64,000 bases of DNA from JAUIIK01 sp041390865. Its GTDB lineage: Bacteria > Chloroflexota > Chloroflexia > Thermomicrobiales > CFX8. Where the stretch lies: contig JAWKPC010000008.1 of the NCBI GenBank assembly GCA_041390865.1, forward strand, positions 1 to 64,000, written 5' to 3'. The notes under the pieces are model-generated. The model was not told the origin of the DNA, made no database searches, and saw nothing but the letters and a program-made list of their open reading frames with translations. Every line of letters starts with the position of its first letter. Position 1 is the stretch's first letter. Positions 1-10,335 of this stretch are shown here, one piece after another. A program made the position numbers and the translations under genes.

Positions 1-2
1 AC

Positions 3-731
3 GAAGTGCCCGAGGATGCGATGCGCAACTCGGTTGAAGCCGTCGGATTCGCTTATTCAGTCGATCTGTTCGGCGGTCAGGTGCTTGTCGAGAGCAACCG
101 GGAATTGCCTGGTTTGGCTAACCGAATTGATCCCGGCCGCAGAGCCTACCCGCTCGTCGTCGATGGGTCGAACCTGATCGCGGGTCAGATCCGGGATGAG
201 GACCACATTGACGTCATCTTCAATACCCGGGTGGCTCTCACTCGTGTCAGTCCAACCTATCCTTTTGAACTCACGGATAGTCTCGAGCTTCGGGACGTAC
301 CGCCTGAATCAGTGGATGGAGAAGGCCGGGTGCCCGGTGTTTCGTTGCCTGAATATGGCAACGCGCCGGAAGGCCCTGTCTATCCGTATCCGGGAGAGCC
401 AGGTTCCCGATTCTGGCTCTCGGACACACTCGACGGCGAGCCGGTCACAAAGATGATCCTTCAGAATGTTCGCGTTCTTCGGGTGGTCTCGGCGTCGCTT
501 GGTGAAGCAAATCCCCAGGTGGAGGGCAATTTCTTGATCCTTGACCTGGATCCGGTTGAATCGGAGCTCGTGCAGTACCTGACAGAGATCGGTACGTTCC
601 AGATTGTTCTCCGCAGTCCCGAAGATGAGGATGTTGTGCAGACCCCCGGCACGACGATGAATCTCCTTGTCGACAACTGGGGCATGACGGTCCCGAAGAC
701 GGTGCGTCTGCCAGAAGCTGGAGCGCAGTAG
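3..731 (+). CDS. cpaB: Flp pilus assembly protein CpaB/RcpC, C-terminal part (5' end outside window)
   Basis: The reading frame is open to the left window edge, so only about the last 242 residues are seen and the true start lies upstream. The segment around PGRRAYPLVVDG..GQIRDEDHIDVIF matches the C-terminal region after the SAF domain of CpaB/RcpC proteins, which act at the outer face of the membrane in Flp/Tad pilus assembly. It is followed 1 bp later by the CpaE-like gene and then cpaF, tadB and tadC, which supports the assignment. The later half is Pro/Gly-rich and less conserved. Family identity is inferred from motif and context. Confidence 0.72.
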   Translation, partial: EVPEDAMRNSVEAVGFAYSVDLFGGQVLVESNRELPGLANRIDPGRRAYPLVVDGSNLIAGQIRDEDHIDVIFNTRVALTRVSPTYPFELTDSLELRDVPPESVDGEGRVPGVSLPEYGNAPEGPVYPYPGEPGSRFWLSDTLDGEPVTKMILQNVRVLRVVSASLGEANPQVEGNFLILDLDPVESELVQYLTEIGTFQIVLRSPEDEDVVQTPGTTMNLLVDNWGMTVPKTVRLPEAGAQ

Positions 732-732
732 A

Positions 733-2008
733 GTGGCGAAGATCAAAGTTCTCATTGTCGACGATGTCCAGGAAAGCCGGGATAACGTCGAGCGATTGTT
801 GAAGTTCGAGCCCGATATCGAGATCGTCGGCAAAGCCAGTAGCGGTCGTGATGCGATTGACCAGGTCGCGTCGAGCCAGCCAACGGTTGTGTTGATGGAC
901 GTCAACATGCCGGAAATGGACGGTATCGAGGCGACGAAGCTGATACTGAGCCGGCGGCCGAACACCGGCGTGATCATGATGTCGGTTCTGAACGAACCGG
1001 ACATTCTTCGGCGGTCCATGCTAGCTGGCGCTCGAGAATACCTTGTCAAACCTTTCAGTCTCGATGATCTGCTCTCAGGAGTGCGGACCGTGCATCAGAT
1101 GGTCGAGTCACTGCCCGCACAGACCGTCGAGCGCGAGACCACGACTCGTAGCAAGTCAGACGAGCAGAAGATCGCTGGACAGGCTCGCGTGCTCACGTTC
1201 GCGAGCTCTAAAGGCGGTGTTGGCCGGTCATTCCTGGCAACGAACTTTGCGATCGCTCTGCGGGAGTTAACTGGTCAACGAGTTGGCGTCCTCGACGCGA
1301 ATTTGGCATTTGGCGACGTCGGTCTGCTCATGAATATCGGCGATGGAAAGACGATTTCAGAGGCGGTCAAGTACCGCGATTCCATAGATGATGAGTTGTT
1401 GGAGACGATTCTTCAGGAACACGCGTCGGGTGTCTCGATTGTTGGCATCGCCATCGGCCCCGCAGGATGCTGAGGTCGTGACTTCGTCCATCGTGCGCGA
1501 TTGCCTGGCTGTCATGGCAACGATGTTCGACTATATCGTTATCGACACGCGGCCCGGATTTGATGATCTGAATCTCCAGCTATTTGACTTATCAGACTTG
1601 CTGCTGCTCGTTGTCACCATGGACATGGCGGCAATAAAGGATGCCAGGCAGTTCCTGGAGATCACAGATCTGTTGGGGTACGAATCCAAACGGGTGCGCA
1701 TTCTGCTCAATCGATTGAATGAATACTCGGGTATTCCGGCGATGGAAATAGGGGATAGCCTGCGTCGCGATCTGTGGGCCGAGATACCGGATGATCCGGG
1801 GCCGGTGCTGCGCAGCATCAACGAAGGGGTCCCGCTCGTCAGCGGCAGCCGCGACAATCGGGTCGCTATTGAGCTCCGGCGCATGGCGGCAGCGTATCTC
1901 AAGGAAATCGATCCTTCTCTATCTGAAGCAGCTGGAATTGAACCGTCGGATGGTTCCGCGAAGTCTTCGTTGGTTGGTCGTCTTCGCGTCGCGCTGCGAA
2001 GTTCCTGA
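733..2008 (+). pseudogene. cpaE: CpaE-like protein: response-regulator receiver fused to ParA/MinD ATPase, interrupted by a frameshift
   Basis: Residues 1-120 form a complete receiver domain (DD near residue 11, phospho-acceptor Asp in LMDVNMPEMDG, Lys in LVKPF). A MinD/ParA-type ATPase follows, with deviant Walker A KGGVGRS and later YIVIDTRPGF. CpaE localises Tad pilus assembly. The frame from 733 runs into TGA at 1471-1473, but the family sequence continues in frame +2 (LLASPSAPQDAEVV...) to 2008. Skipping one base near 1438 joins the parts into a 424-aa protein of normal CpaE length. A sequencing insertion is more likely than decay, because no other damage is visible and cpaF follows closely. 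Confidence 0.8.
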
Positions 2009-2074
2009 CGGATCTCGGATACAGGGCAGTATTGATCTCGCACAACAGTGCTTCGGAGGGAGTGCCAAAACACA

Positions 2075-3592
2075 ATGTCACTACTGAAAAGGATCGGGAC
2101 AACCGGAAATCTGGGCGAAGACGCGGGACGTCCCTCATTCGAAGAGGATAGCCCCGCGTCACCATCCTCGAATGACGAGAATCCACCAGGTGACTCTGGC
2201 TCAGGCATGCTGAGAACGCTTGGAACTCGCTCCCTTTCGGACGCAACAGCAAAGAAGTCCGGCGGCCGCAGCGACAGCGGAACTTCTATCCTGCGCCGGC
2301 CTGGATCCAGCAGCACGCCAGGCGGCGATTCGTTTGCCGACCTGAAGTCTCGCGTTCAAAACCGGCTCATCGCCGAACTCGACCCACGCATGGACCTCTC
2401 CAATGCCGACGAGGTACGGCGGACCGTTGAGGAAACGTTCAACTCCGTCCTCGAGTCGGAGTCGATCGTGCTTACCCGCGTCGAGCGGATGCGGCTATTT
2501 GAAGCCATATCGGCAGAGATTCTCGGGTTTGGACCCATTGAACCGCTCTTGAATGACGACTCCGTATCAGAAATCATGGTGAACGGTCCCAACCAGGTGT
2601 ACGTCGAGCGTAATGGCCGGCTCGTCATGACCGACGTCCGATTCGTCGACGATGACCATGTCATGCGAGTGATCGACCGGATCGTGAGCCCGCTAGGACG
2701 GCGCATCGATGAGAGCTCGCCAATGGTTGACGCGCGTCTCCCTGATGGCTCTCGAATCAACGCGATCATCCCTCCGATTTCGCTCGTCGGCCCCGTTCTG
2801 ACGATCAGAAAGTTCGCCAAGGATCCACTAACGACAGATGACCTCGTTCGATTTGGAACGATGACGCCGGAAATGGTGGTCTTCCTCGAGGCGTGCGTGA
2901 AGGCTCGTCTCAACATCGTTGTCTCGGGCGGTACGGGTTCCGGTAAGACGACCACGCTGAATCTCCTGTCTTCGTTCATTCCCGAAGACGAACGGATCGT
3001 CACCATCGAGAACGCGGCTGAATTGCAGTTGCGTCAGGATCACGTCGTGACCCTTGAGTCTCGCGCGGCCAACATCGAGGGACGCGGCGAGGTATCGATT
3101 CGTGACCTGGTGATTAACTCGCTTCGTATGCGGCCCGAGCGCATCGTCGTCGGGGAGTGTCGTGGTGGCGAAGCCCTGGACATGCTCCAGGCGATGAACA
3201 CGGGTCACGATGGTTCGATGACGACCGCTCACGCGAACACGCCGCGGGATACGCTTTCCCGACTGGAGACGATGGTGCTCATGGCTGGTGTCGACCTGCC
3301 GGTGCGGGCGATTCGCGAGCAGATCGCTGCGGCTGTCGATCTGGTTGTCCACCAGTCGCGTCTCAAGGATGGATCTCGAAAGATAACGTACGTGACCGAA
3401 GTACAGGGTATGGAGGGCGACGTCATCGTCCTGCAGGATATCTTCGAGTACGAGCAGTCTGGAATCGAGAACGGTCGGGTCGTTGGTCGGCTCAAGCCGA
3501 CGGGAATTCGTCCGAAGTTTATGTCGCAGTTCGAGTCCGCAAACATCTACCTGCCGCCGAACATCTTCGGCGCGCAGGATCGCGTGTTCTAG
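2075..3592 (+). CDS. cpaF: Tad/Flp pilus secretion ATPase CpaF/TadA
   Basis: 505-aa secretion ATPase of the VirB11/CpaF family, the motor of Flp pilus export at the inner face of the membrane. A low-complexity Ser/Gly N-terminus (about 95 residues) precedes the conserved region FGPIEPLLNDDSVSEIMVNG. Walker A is GGTGSGKTT, an Asp-box-like region and ECRGGEALDML follow, then the His-box region TGHDGSMTTAHANTP. A GTG at 2048 is in frame, but ATG 2075 is chosen because a GGAGGGAG motif (2055-2062) precedes it. It lies between the CpaE-like gene and tadB in the Tad operon. Confidence 0.92.
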   Translation: MSLLKRIGTTGNLGEDAGRPSFEEDSPASPSSNDENPPGDSGSGMLRTLGTRSLSDATAKKSGGRSDSGTSILRRPGSSSTPGGDSFADLKSRVQNRLIAELDPRMDLSNADEVRRTVEETFNSVLESESIVLTRVERMRLFEAISAEILGFGPIEPLLNDDSVSEIMVNGPNQVYVERNGRLVMTDVRFVDDDHVMRVIDRIVSPLGRRIDESSPMVDARLPDGSRINAIIPPISLVGPVLTIRKFAKDPLTTDDLVRFGTMTPEMVVFLEACVKARLNIVVSGGTGSGKTTTLNLLSSFIPEDERIVTIENAAELQLRQDHVVTLESRAANIEGRGEVSIRDLVINSLRMRPERIVVGECRGGEALDMLQAMNTGHDGSMTTAHANTPRDTLSRLETMVLMAGVDLPVRAIREQIAAAVDLVVHQSRLKDGSRKITYVTEVQGMEGDVIVLQDIFEYEQSGIENGRVVGRLKPTGIRPKFMSQFESANIYLPPNIFGAQDRVF

Positions 3593-3640
3593 GTTGAGCG
3601 TATCCGTTTGCAAACGCCACGCGGTGAGGAATAGGGTGCA

Positions 3641-4624
3641 ATGACGATACCGGTTCTCCTGATTATTCTGGCAATACTGATGCTTGGAGCCGGTCTGCTG
3701 GTGGTGTTCGGCATGCAGACGACCAAGAGTCGTGCCGCAACCGCAGAAATGGAAGACCGCCTCGAGCGCTATGGTCACGTGACAGACACCGTCATAGCGC
3801 CCGAATCTGAGCCGCGCGCCCGCACCGTCATGGCGAACAAGATGGAGGAGGCGGTCGGCGGGAGATCATCGAGCCAGGAGACACGCGACGCGCTCGCAAG
3901 AGCGGACCTCCGTATGACCGTTGGAGAGTGGATCCTGGTGCGATTAGGATCTGCTGCCGGGTTCTCTGTCCTCGGTCTCATCATGGGGCGATTCTCGCTT
4001 GCGGTCGCGATTGTCCTTGGAGTGGTTACTGCGGGTATCGGGTGGATGGTTCCACACTTCTACCTCAAGCTTCGGGCAAGCAGACGCCAGAACGCTTTCA
4101 ATGCCCAGCTTGGCGACACGATCTCCCTCATGGCGAATTCGCTTCGTGCGGGCTACAGCTTGCTGCAAACAATGGATCTCGTCGGGAAGGAGTCACCGCC
4201 TCCAATCTCGGATGAATTCCGCAGGGTTGTTCGGGAGGTCGGTCTCGGTATCTCCCCGCAACAGGCGCTCGACAACCTCTATCGGCGGGTGCCAAGCGAG
4301 GACCTCGATCTGCTGATCACGGCGATCAAGATTCAGAGCGAGGTCGGCGGCAATCTCGGGGAGATCCTGGATGTTATCGGCGAGACGATTCGAGAGCGCG
4401 TGCGCATCAAAGGTGAAATCCGCACGTTGACGGCTCAACAGACGATATCGGCATACGTTCTCTCAGGGCTGCCCCTCGTGCTCGGTGCCGGTCTGTTCGT
4501 GATGAATCCAAGCTACATGGCCGGCATGTTCGTTTGGCCGTGGGTCTGCATGCCGATCGCTGCTGGCTTCTTGATGATTGTTGGTTTTCTCGTGATGCGC
4601 AAGATCGTGTCGATCAAGATCTAG
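3641..4624 (+). CDS. tadB: Tad pilus inner-membrane platform protein TadB
   Basis: 327-aa protein with an N-terminal membrane segment, a second hydrophobic pair near residues 105-140, the type II secretion F domain (QLGDTISLMANSLRAGYSLLQTMDLV...), and two C-terminal membrane helices. TadB pairs with TadC to form the platform on which CpaF assembles Flp pilins. It sits 48 bp after cpaF and 61 bp before tadC. A GAGGA-AGGG purine stretch lies just before the ATG. Confidence 0.88.
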   Translation: MTIPVLLIILAILMLGAGLLVVFGMQTTKSRAATAEMEDRLERYGHVTDTVIAPESEPRARTVMANKMEEAVGGRSSSQETRDALARADLRMTVGEWILVRLGSAAGFSVLGLIMGRFSLAVAIVLGVVTAGIGWMVPHFYLKLRASRRQNAFNAQLGDTISLMANSLRAGYSLLQTMDLVGKESPPPISDEFRRVVREVGLGISPQQALDNLYRRVPSEDLDLLITAIKIQSEVGGNLGEILDVIGETIRERVRIKGEIRTLTAQQTISAYVLSGLPLVLGAGLFVMNPSYMAGMFVWPWVCMPIAAGFLMIVGFLVMRKIVSIKI

Positions 4625-4685
4625 CTCGGTTTGGATCACCAAACGGTGCCGGGCTCGTCCTGATCACTGTAATGAGGAGAGTCAA

Positions 4686-5605
4686 ATGGACTTGATGCTG
4701 ATACTCCCAATAGTCGCCGTGTTGGTGATCGGATGTGCAGCGCTCGTCGTACTGGGATTGCGATCTCAGGGTGAAGTCATCAGCATCGAAGAGCGTCTGG
4801 CAGCATTTGCGGAGAATCCCACATCGCTCGAAGAGATCGAACTATCACTGCCTTTCCGCCAGCGAGTGCTCGGCCGTTCTTTTTCAAATTGGGTACCTTC
4901 TTCGGGCGGTTCATGCCGCACAAGAATCTTGAGAAACTTCGTCAGAACCTGATTGAAGCGGGAAATCCGTCGAAGCTCGGCCCTGTCGAGTTCATGGGAG
5001 TTAAGCTTGGCCTCGCTGTGATTCTCGGCGGAGCGTTCTTTTTTCTCTTTCTCGTTTCTGCTGGTGCCCAGTCAATCACATTCCTGGTTCCAGTTGGTGT
5101 TGCCGGAATCGGTTACGTCATGCCCGGGTTCTGGTTGGGCAGGAAAATCAAGCAACGTAAACAGGAGATACAGAATGCGCTCGCTGACGCCATTGATCTC
5201 CTTTCGATTTCTGTCGAAGCTGGCCTCGGGTTCGATCCCGCCCTCGCCCGCGTCGCAAACAAATGGGATAACGCACTGACTGACGAGTTCAAGCGGATGC
5301 TCGGTGAAATGCAAATGGGTAAATCGCGCAGAGAGGCGATGCGCGAGATGCAGACCCGGGTGAGCGTAGATGATCTCAACGTCTTCATATCTTCACTCGT
5401 CCAGGCGGATCAGCTCGGCGTGAGCATCGCGCAGATCCTGCGGGTTCAGTCAAAGCAGATGCGTGTGGCACGGCGCCAGCGAGCTGAAGAGAAGGCGCAG
5501 AAGGCGCCAATCAAGATGCTGTTTCCGATGGTCTTCCTTGTCTTCCCGGCGATGTACGTTGTCATCCTTGGACCGGCTGTACCAACGCTTGCCAACGGAT
5601 TCTAG
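4686..5605 (+). pseudogene. tadC: Tad pilus inner-membrane platform protein TadC, interrupted by a frameshift at a T-run
   Basis: The start (ATG 4686 after GAGGAG) encodes a membrane helix and a cytoplasmic stretch to about residue 64. The frame then turns into non-homologous sequence and stops at 4952. The family sequence (FKLGTFFGRFMPHKNLEKLRQ..., then the F domain ADAIDLLSISVEAGLGFDPAL) continues in another frame to 5605. The break coincides with a five-T run at 4880-4884; one more T restores a 306-aa TadC. A homopolymer base-calling error is the simplest reading, though a real slippage mutation cannot be excluded. Confidence 0.8.
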
Positions 5606-5618
5606 AGTCGAGGTCGGA

Positions 5619-6007
5619 GTGCTGCACATCGCGAATTATTCCAAGCGCACGATCGTAGCTGAGAACGCCGCGGTGGCATCTTCACCATGGTCCCGCTTCC
5701 GGGGGCTGATGCTGCGGAGTGCCGAGAGCTTCCAGGATGGCCAGGCGCTGGTGATCGATCCTTGTACCTCAATTCGCATGTTCTTCATGCGATTTCCGAT
5801 CGATGTGCTGTATCTGAGTCGTGAAAATGAAGTAGTACGGGTGCAGAGGGTATCAAGCCCTGGCGCGTAGGTCCGCTCTACACGAAAGGCGCACGATTCG
5901 TCGTTGAGCTTCCGGTTGGGACCATCGCTCGATCTCGTACTCAGGTTGGTGACACGATCCGGATTGCGGCCGTGGAGATGCCGGAACGCATAGCTGCGGC
6001 CGCCTAG
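5619..6007 (+). pseudogene. DUF192 family protein, interrupted by a frameshift
   Basis: GTG 5619 starts a protein with the DUF192 hallmarks: RFRGLMLR, a surface loop, then IRMFFMRFPIDVLYL. The frame ends at a TAG at 5868-5870 straight after VQRVSS. The expected C-terminal part (KPWRVGPLYTKGARFVVELP...) is found one frame over and ends at 6007. A single missing base near 5853 would restore about 129 aa, the normal DUF192 length. The function of DUF192 proteins is not well defined. It follows tadC by 13 bp and is probably co-transcribed. Confidence 0.7.
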
Positions 6008-6123
6008 CGCCGCTTTCGGCCAGGCTGCGTCCCGATTGACCTCGATAGTAACATCCAAAAGGCACCTGAAGTTGAACTAGAATCTCCGTCATGGGAAGTT
6101 CCTGACGGTTGGGAGATCGTCCT

Positions 6124-6804
6124 GTGCTCGGCGACAGCGCATCGCGACTGGTCGACATAAGTAGGTCTGGGCTTGGATTCCTGGCCCGAACGGTGTTTCC
6201 CGCGACGTGCGGTGGGTGTGGCAGCTCCGGTAGTTGGCTGTGTCAACGATGTCAAGCAAAGCTCGCGTCCCTCGACCTTACAGAAGGCGTCCCGGCTCTC
6301 GAGCAGTCCGCTGAAGTGTTCGCTGTACGAGCCCGGTATCGTTACGCAGACCCCGTTCGGCAATCCATACACCTGATGAAATACCGGGGGCAGTTTGCTC
6401 GCGCGATTTGGTTCGCCGAGCAGGTTATTCCGCTTATCCAGACCCTGATCGACGATCGGACGTTGATGGAGCCAGTACCTCTCGCGACCGACCGCGAGCG
6501 ATCACGCGGGTTCAACCAATCGAGGGAGATTGCTCGTCATGCGTCGGAACTCCTCGGGGTGCAGCTCGGAGCGAATATCTCCCGTATCCGTGAGACCCGG
6601 CCACAGGTCGAACTGAATGGGCTAGAGAGAGTAGAGAATGTCCGGGGGGCGTTCGTTGCCGGGCCAGGCGTAGCAGGGAAGACAGTCATTCTCGTTGATG
6701 ATGTCGTTACGACAGGGTCCACGATGCGGGAGTGTGCCTCGGCTTGCTATGAGGCGGGGGCATTGTCCGTAACCGGAGTGGCAGTGGCAGCGGGCGTGAA
6801 CTAG
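6124..6804 (+). CDS. comF: ComF family phosphoribosyltransferase-like protein
   Basis: 226 aa. The N-terminus carries a zinc-binding knuckle pair (CGGC and CQRC) and the C-terminal half a PRPP-binding-type motif VILVDDVVTTGSTM. This is the ComFC/GntX architecture, required for natural transformation in several bacteria. A TTG at 6109 is in frame, but GTG 6124 is preferred because GGGAGA lies 7 nt before it. It follows the Tad operon on the same strand and ends 15 bp before the convergent minus-strand block, so it is the last gene of its unit. Confidence 0.85.
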   Translation: MLGDSASRLVDISRSGLGFLARTVFPATCGGCGSSGSWLCQRCQAKLASLDLTEGVPALEQSAEVFAVRARYRYADPVRQSIHLMKYRGQFARAIWFAEQVIPLIQTLIDDRTLMEPVPLATDRERSRGFNQSREIARHASELLGVQLGANISRIRETRPQVELNGLERVENVRGAFVAGPGVAGKTVILVDDVVTTGSTMRECASACYEAGALSVTGVAVAAGVN

Positions 6805-6819
6805 TTGGGATTCTGGCAG

Positions 6820-6921
6820 CTATTGCCGGCGTTGGTCCCACAGAGCGAGTCCGACGAGCATCAGTGCCGTTATGCCCATCAGGGCGGATCCGATGACGAC
6901 AGTGAGCGCAACGCCGCTCAT
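6820..6921 (-). CDS. 33-aa single-pass membrane microprotein coupled to dxr
   Basis: An ATG at 6921 overlaps the dxr stop codon as ATGA, the usual signature of translational coupling. It opens a 33-codon frame with about 24 hydrophobic residues (starting SGVALTVVIGSALMG) followed by the short polar tail WDQRRQ. This is a typical small single-pass membrane protein with a positively charged cytoplasmic end. It is shorter than usual annotation cut-offs. I do not recognise a family. It ends 15 bp before the convergent comF stop. Confidence 0.5.
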   Translation of the reverse strand: MSGVALTVVIGSALMGITALMLVGLALWDQRRQ

Positions 6922-8075
6922 GTTTCCATACGATTCAAAATGTCTCTAATGTACCGGTCGGTCCACTTGTCGGCTTCGACAATGGAGTCGAGCGTCATAC
7001 AGCCTGATTCGGGTCTGTGTGCGTCGAGCGCGCGCTCGACGATATCGATGATCGCCGGGAAACCGATCTTTCTGTCGAGAAACGCTTGCACGGCCACCTC
7101 ATCTGCTCGAGACAGCACCGCGGGATACGTCCCGCCAGCTTCGAATGCCCGCCGGGCCAGCACCGGAGCCCGGAACGTCGAGAAGTCTGGTGCCTCGAAC
7201 TCCAGACGAGCGATATCCGCCAACGTGAGGCGTTCCGCAGGGCCACGCGGACGCTCGGGAAAGGTCAACGCATACTGGATGGGCAAGCGCATGTCATGGC
7301 TTGCGAGCTGTGCCAGAACGGTGCCGTCCTCGTATTCGACCATGGAGTGGACGATGGACTGCGGATGGAGCAGGATGTCGATGTGGTCGATCGGGCAGTC
7401 GAACAACCAGGCGGTTTCGATCAGCTCGAATCCTTTATTCATCAATGTCGCTGAATCGATCGTGATCCGGGTCCCCATATCCCAGGTGGGGTGAGCCAGA
7501 GCTTGCTCGACGCCGACAGAATCGAGGTCGGCGGGTGAGTATCCTCTGAACGGTCCACCCGAGGCCGTCAGCAAGATCCTACTGACGTCACGATAGCTCG
7601 CGCCTGCCGGCGGGAGGCACTGCCAGATTGCGGAATGTTCGCTGTCGACCGGTCGTAGTCGGCTAGGATGCCGGCGAGCAATCGGCATGACAATCGAGCC
7701 GGCCGCGACAATAGTTTCTTTATTCGCCAGTGCGACGATTTTGCCTGCTTCGAGCGCCTGGATCGTCGCCGGAATCGCGGAATGGCCGGTCGTCGCTACA
7801 ACGACGATGTCGACCTCGTCAAGCGTCGCGAGATCAACCAGGGGATCGGCCGAGTCAATCATCCTTGCGCCCGTTATCGAACTCGCGTCAGCGTTCGATA
7901 GCACCGCGAATTGCGGCCGGTGCCTGTTGATCTGGTCTTGAAGCGTGGCGACGTCGGAATTTGCCGCCAGGCCGACGGCGTGGAATCGGTCCGGCAAAGC
8001 AGCAATGACATCCAGCGTGGACTTACCGACTGAGCCCGTGGATCCGAGAACGGCGACGCCCTGAGTCGAAGCCAT
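6918..8075 (-). CDS. dxr: 1-deoxy-D-xylulose 5-phosphate reductoisomerase
   Basis: 385-aa Dxr, the second step of the MEP isoprenoid pathway: NADPH-dependent conversion of DXP to MEP. The NADPH-binding start GSTGSVGKSTLDVI is at residues 11-24. Metal- and substrate-binding regions follow (VDSEHSAIWQCL, TASGGPFRG, HPTWDMGTRITIDSATLMNKG). Length is normal. The start overlaps the cdsA stop, and uppS upstream uses the isoprenoid product, so the block is functionally coherent. Confidence 0.95.
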   Translation of the reverse strand: MASTQGVAVLGSTGSVGKSTLDVIAALPDRFHAVGLAANSDVATLQDQINRHRPQFAVLSNADASSITGARMIDSADPLVDLATLDEVDIVVVATTGHSAIPATIQALEAGKIVALANKETIVAAGSIVMPIARRHPSRLRPVDSEHSAIWQCLPPAGASYRDVSRILLTASGGPFRGYSPADLDSVGVEQALAHPTWDMGTRITIDSATLMNKGFELIETAWLFDCPIDHIDILLHPQSIVHSMVEYEDGTVLAQLASHDMRLPIQYALTFPERPRGPAERLTLADIARLEFEAPDFSTFRAPVLARRAFEAGGTYPAVLSRADEVAVQAFLDRKIGFPAIIDIVERALDAHRPESGCMTLDSIVEADKWTDRYIRDILNRMET

Positions 8076-8947
8076 CAGGGCCAGCCTCGCCAGTCGAGCA
8101 GGAGCGCAGCGTAATACGTCAGTGGCACGGTCACGAGCAGGGAGTCGACGCGATCGAGAATGCCGCCATGGCCGGGGATGACCGTGCCCATGTCCTTGAT
8201 GCCGATTTCTCGCTTGATCAGCGATTCGAGCAGGTCGCCGATGATCGTGCCGACGGCTACCGCGAAGCTGACGAAGAACATGATGCCGAGCGGCACCGGT
8301 AGCCCGAAGACGTAGGAAGCCAGCGTGCCGGCGAGAGTACCTGCGACGAGCGCCGAAATCGCGCCTTCGATGGTCTTGCCTGGACTGACATGAGGGATGA
8401 GTTTTCGCTTACCCCAGCGGCGGCCCCCAAGAAATGCCGCGACATCGGTCGACCAGGTTACCGCCAGGACATACAGTAGCCAGCCCAGCCCGAGAGCTGC
8501 GCCGCCGTCGCCGATGACGTCGTCGAGGGTTACGATCCAGCTGCTGTCAACGGGGCCCTGGAGCCTGCGAATCAACACGAAGTGCATCATCGTCAACCCC
8601 ACGTACATCAGCCCGGTCAGACTGAAGACCCAGTCGGCAAGGGAACCGGCAATCTCGCGTTTCAGGAGGTGCTGTGCCAGCGAGAACATCGTGTAAGCCG
8701 TGAGCGCGCCAGCCAGTCCGAGGAACGGCGCGTCGGTACCGGCAACGATAAAGAGCGCGACGAGGGCAAGCATTCCGGTCCACAACGAGGGGCGGACACT
8801 GATGCGCTGGAAGGCACGATAGATTTCGACAAGAGCGCCGTAGGCAATCAACGCGATGGCGATCGTAAAAACCGGGCTGCCGAAGAGCCCGGGGATGATG
8901 AAGACGAAGACAACGCCAACGGATGATATGACGCGCTGTCTCAGCAC
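8075..8947 (-). CDS. cdsA: Phosphatidate cytidylyltransferase
   Basis: 290-aa polytopic membrane protein with about eight hydrophobic segments. The CDP-alcohol signature is at the C-terminal side (GDLLESLIKREIGIKDMG..IPGHGGILDRVDSL). CdsA makes CDP-diacylglycerol from phosphatidic acid and CTP for phospholipid synthesis. The GTG start at 8947 lies 3 nt after the uppS stop, and the gene overlaps dxr by one base. The uppS-cdsA-dxr order is conserved widely in bacteria. Confidence 0.94.
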   Translation of the reverse strand: MLRQRVISSVGVVFVFIIPGLFGSPVFTIAIALIAYGALVEIYRAFQRISVRPSLWTGMLALVALFIVAGTDAPFLGLAGALTAYTMFSLAQHLLKREIAGSLADWVFSLTGLMYVGLTMMHFVLIRRLQGPVDSSWIVTLDDVIGDGGAALGLGWLLYVLAVTWSTDVAAFLGGRRWGKRKLIPHVSPGKTIEGAISALVAGTLAGTLASYVFGLPVPLGIMFFVSFAVAVGTIIGDLLESLIKREIGIKDMGTVIPGHGGILDRVDSLLVTVPLTYYAALLLDWRGWP

Positions 8948-8950
8948 AGG

Positions 8951-9697
<747 letters not shown>

Positions 9698-9724
9698 ATC
9701 CGGGCCACTCCCGATCGCTGCTAG

Positions 9725-10281
9725 CTAGAACTCCAGGATTTCTGTTTCCTTGGCGTTGCCCAGTACGTCGGCTTGTTCGACATACTTGTCGGTGATTTCC
9801 TGGATTTCCGACTCCGCCCGGCGTCTTCATCCTCGCTAATCATCTTCTCACCGAGCAGTTCCTTGGTGCTGTCGATGGCGTCGCGACGGATGTTGCGAAC
9901 GGCAACCTTTGCCTCTTCTACCTTGGACTTCGTCAAGCGAACGAGCTCGATGCGGCGCTCCTCGGTAAGCTGAGGAATCTCGAGTCTGATGACGACGCCG
10001 TCGTTGTTCGGAGTCAGTCCCAGGTCCGACTCCATGATCGAGCGTTCGATAGCCTGCATCGACCCGCGATCCCAGGGCTGGATAACCAGCAAGCGGGCTT
10101 CGGGCGCAGATACTCCGGCAAGTTGGTTGAGAGGGGTCGGCGTGCCGTAGTAGTCGACCATCATTCGATCGACGAGGACTGGTGATGCTCGACCTGTCCG
10201 GATGGCTCCGAGGTCGCGTTGAAGCACCTCCATCGTCGACTCCATGCGTTGTCGGGCATCCGAAAGTACATCATCTAGCAT
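9725..10281 (-). pseudogene. frr: Ribosome recycling factor, reading frame broken near the 3' end (probable sequence error)
   Basis: ATG 10281 with a strong GGGAGGAGG begins the RRF sequence (TGRASPVLVDRMMVDYYGTPTPL, SDLGLTPNNDG, AVRNIRRDA). The frame goes off after ISEDED and ends in non-homologous sequence at 9721. Adding one base at about 9821-9822 (within GACGCCGGG on the coding strand) gives RRAESEIQEITDKYVEQ... to a stop at 9725-9727 and a protein of exactly 185 aa, the usual RRF size. Since frr is normally essential for recycling post-termination ribosomes, a real loss is unlikely. Confidence 0.9.
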
Positions 10282-10335
10282 TGGTCGGGCCTCCTCCCTG
10301 CGCGGCATGTTGAACCGGAACGACGAAGCGTCGGG

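Noticed and set aside
1430..5860. Programmed ribosomal frameshifting in cpaE, tadC and DUF192
   Set aside because: No common slippery heptamer, shifts in both directions, and the same problem in frr and the MBL gene; error is simpler.
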